Source: JBCBJX01 sp038522735 (GTDB lineage Bacteria > Pseudomonadota > Alphaproteobacteria > Caulobacterales > Parvularculaceae). Taken from it: 6,492 bases of DNA. The notes beneath the pieces were generated by a model, which searched no databases, was not told the origin of the DNA, and saw nothing but the letters and a program-made list of their open reading frames with translations. How positions within the stretch are numbered: the stretch's first letter is position 1; every line of letters starts with the position of its first letter. The stretch is taken from positions 1-6,492 of the forward strand of contig JBCBJX010000123.1 in assembly GCA_038522735.1 (NCBI GenBank). Direction: 5' to 3'. This document shows, piece after piece, positions 5,654 to 6,492 of the stretch. Made by a program: the position numbers and the translations under genes.

Positions 5654-6115
5654 GTGGCCGGCCTCCCCATACGCATCGACGGCGCAGGACCGGAATACTC
5701 CCCCGCGCTTGCGGCGCTGCACAAGGCCGCCTTCGGCGCCGAGGCGTGGTCCGAAGCACTGATCGGCGATCTCCTCGGCCAGCGCGCGGTGATCGCTTTC
5801 GCCGCCCGGTCGGAGGGCGCCGCGGCGGGCCTCGTCCTCGCCCGGGCCGCCGCCGGCGAAGCGGAGATCCTGACGATCGGGGTCGATCCCGCGCGGCGGC
5901 GCGCCGGCGTCGCCCGGGCGCTGATGGCGGCCGCGGCGGGGGGCGCGGCGGCCGCAGGGGCCGCCGAGATGTTCCTGGAGGTCTCCGAATCGAACGCCGC
6001 GGCGCTTGCGCTTTACCGCTCGATCGGCTTCGCGGATGCGGGCCGCCGGGCGGGCTATTACGCCGACGGGTCCGACGCCCTCGTCCTCCGCCGCGCGCTT
6101 ACGCCCCGCCCGTAG
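5654..6115 (+). CDS. rimI: RimI-like GNAT N-acetyltransferase (ribosomal protein bS18-type)
   Basis: This 153-residue GNAT-fold enzyme transfers acetyl from acetyl-CoA to a protein N-terminus; in E. coli RimI the target is ribosomal protein bS18. The acetyl-CoA pyrophosphate loop is EILTIGVDPARRRAGVARAL (71-90), with the R/Q-x-x-G-x-A/G pattern at 82-87. Glu109 in LEV and Tyr121 in LALYRSIGF have the 12-residue spacing of catalytic Glu103 and Tyr115 of enterobacterial RimI, and SNAAALALY and AGYYADG.DALVL match the family end. The GTG at 5654 lies 1 nt after the tsaB stop, has no clear Shine-Dalgarno, and is probably translated by coupling. The middle is unusually Ala/Gly-rich (about 91-104). 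The target protein is inferred from the family and from the tsaB neighbour; another acetylation target is possible. Confidence 0.9.
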   Translation: MAGLPIRIDGAGPEYSPALAALHKAAFGAEAWSEALIGDLLGQRAVIAFAARSEGAAAGLVLARAAAGEAEILTIGVDPARRRAGVARALMAAAAGGAAAAGAAEMFLEVSESNAAALALYRSIGFADAGRRAGYYADGSDALVLRRALTPRP

Positions 6116-6149
6116 AGCGGCGTCTCTGTCCCGCCGCGCGCGAACGCTC

Positions 6150-6169
6150 TATATCTTTGAAACCAAAGA
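6150..6169 (+). promoter_or_regulatory. fur leader: -10-like box and small inverted repeat
   Basis: TATATC (6150-6155), preceded by GCTC, is a candidate -10 element 35 bp before the fur ATG, with no convincing -35. It runs into a 6-bp inverted repeat, TCTTTG (6154-6159), loop AAAC, CAAAGA (6164-6169), ending 4 nt before the AAGGAG Shine-Dalgarno. The repeat could be an operator half-site pair or a small leader hairpin. It does not resemble a canonical Fur box, and the 69-bp gap after rimI leaves room for a separate fur promoter. Confidence 0.3.
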
Positions 6170-6184
6170 CCGGAAGGAGACGCC

Positions 6185-6492
6185 ATGGATCGCCTGGAGA
6201 AGCTCTGCGCCGAAAAGGGCGTGCGCATGACCGACCAGCGCCGGACCATCGCCCGCGTTCTTTCTCTCGCTGAAGACCATCCGGATGTTGAAGAGATCCA
6301 CCGCCGCGCGTCCGAACTCGACAGCCGGATCTCCATCGCCACCGTCTACCGCACCATGCGGCTCTTCGAGGACGTCGGCGTCGTCGAGCGGCACGACTTC
6401 CAGGACGGCCGCTCCCGCTATGAAGAGGCGACCGACGACCACCACGACCACCTGATCGACATGCGCTCGGGCGAGGTGATCGAGTTCGTCAA
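6185..6492 (+). CDS. fur: Fur/Mur-family metal-responsive transcriptional repressor (N-terminal part)
   Basis: The first 102 codons of a Fur-family repressor are present; the 3' end is outside the window. The winged-helix domain runs through MTDQRRTIARVL (15-26) to the recognition region ISIATVYRTMRLFEDVGVV (49-67). Regulatory metal-site residues correspond to His32, Glu80, His87 and His89, with the second set represented by His86 and Asp88 in HHDHLID. Where E. coli Fur has the structural zinc cysteines 93 and 96, this protein has Asp92 and Ser95 (LIDMRSGEVIEF). That is the form of alphaproteobacterial Fur/Mur, which in rhizobia answers to manganese and elsewhere to iron. The ATG has AAGGAG 5 nt upstream. 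It lies 69 bp after rimI. Metal specificity cannot be decided from sequence; the gene may equally be called mur. The histidine pattern argues against Irr and Zur. Confidence 0.93.
   Translation, partial: MDRLEKLCAEKGVRMTDQRRTIARVLSLAEDHPDVEEIHRRASELDSRISIATVYRTMRLFEDVGVVERHDFQDGRSRYEEATDDHHDHLIDMRSGEVIEFV

Noticed and set aside
5165..5724. Arg-rich minus-strand frames opposite tsaB and the rimI start
   Set aside because: They oppose two genes with clear TsaB and GNAT signatures, and their composition is that of a GC-rich antisense frame.
5654..6115. Alanine-rich rimI considered as a pseudogene or low-complexity artefact
   Set aside because: The acetyl-CoA loop, Glu109, Tyr121 and the conserved C-terminal end are intact in one uninterrupted frame, so the alanine content reflects GC bias.
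6116..6184. Canonical Fur box upstream of fur
   Set aside because: No stretch resembling GATAATGATAATCATTATC is present; only a short unrelated inverted repeat is seen.
1..6492. CRISPR array, tRNA, rRNA, insertion sequence, prophage or defence genes
   Set aside because: No regularly spaced repeats, cloverleaf-like sequence, transposase, integrase or recognisable defence domain was found; all coding space is taken by housekeeping or metabolic families.

Overview
The window looks like an ordinary chromosomal segment of a GC-rich alphaproteobacterium. Supporting signs are strong G/C preference at third codon positions, a mitochondrial-NFU1-like Nfu protein with an Nfu_N domain, a Fur/Mur-type regulator without the first CxxC zinc ligands, a TTAA-N7-TTAAC motif matching the CtrA consensus, and a dispersed-type palindrome beginning GTCATCCCGCGG. 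The sequence alone does not fix genus or family.

Layout. Positions 1-84 hold the N-terminus of a small membrane-anchored protein on the minus strand. It diverges from a short-chain dehydrogenase/reductase gene (244-1065, plus), and the gap between them contains the CtrA-like site. The SDR gene converges on a large malic enzyme gene (maeB type, 1231-3531, minus). Their 165-bp gap carries a 14-bp palindrome and a roughly 100-bp palindromic element built from two GC hairpins. The malic enzyme gene diverges from a rightward cluster: nfuA-like (3690-4271), rutE-like (4367-4960), tsaB (4957-5652), rimI (5654-6115) and a truncated fur/mur (6185 to the right edge).

Functions. The malic enzyme links malate to pyruvate and NADPH. 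The rightward cluster combines Fe-S carrier delivery (Nfu), reduction of malonic semialdehyde or a related substrate (RutE-like), the t6A37 tRNA modification subunit TsaB, the N-acetyltransferase RimI, and a metal-responsive repressor. rutE, tsaB and rimI are packed tightly: a 4-nt TTGA overlap and a 1-nt gap, both with non-ATG starts, suggest translational coupling. fur has its own leader and a good Shine-Dalgarno, so it may also have its own promoter.

I found no undescribed multi-gene system, defence locus, mobile element, CRISPR array, tRNA or rRNA. The points most worth checking are the CtrA-like site, the palindromic element between the convergent genes, and the TTG start of tsaB.
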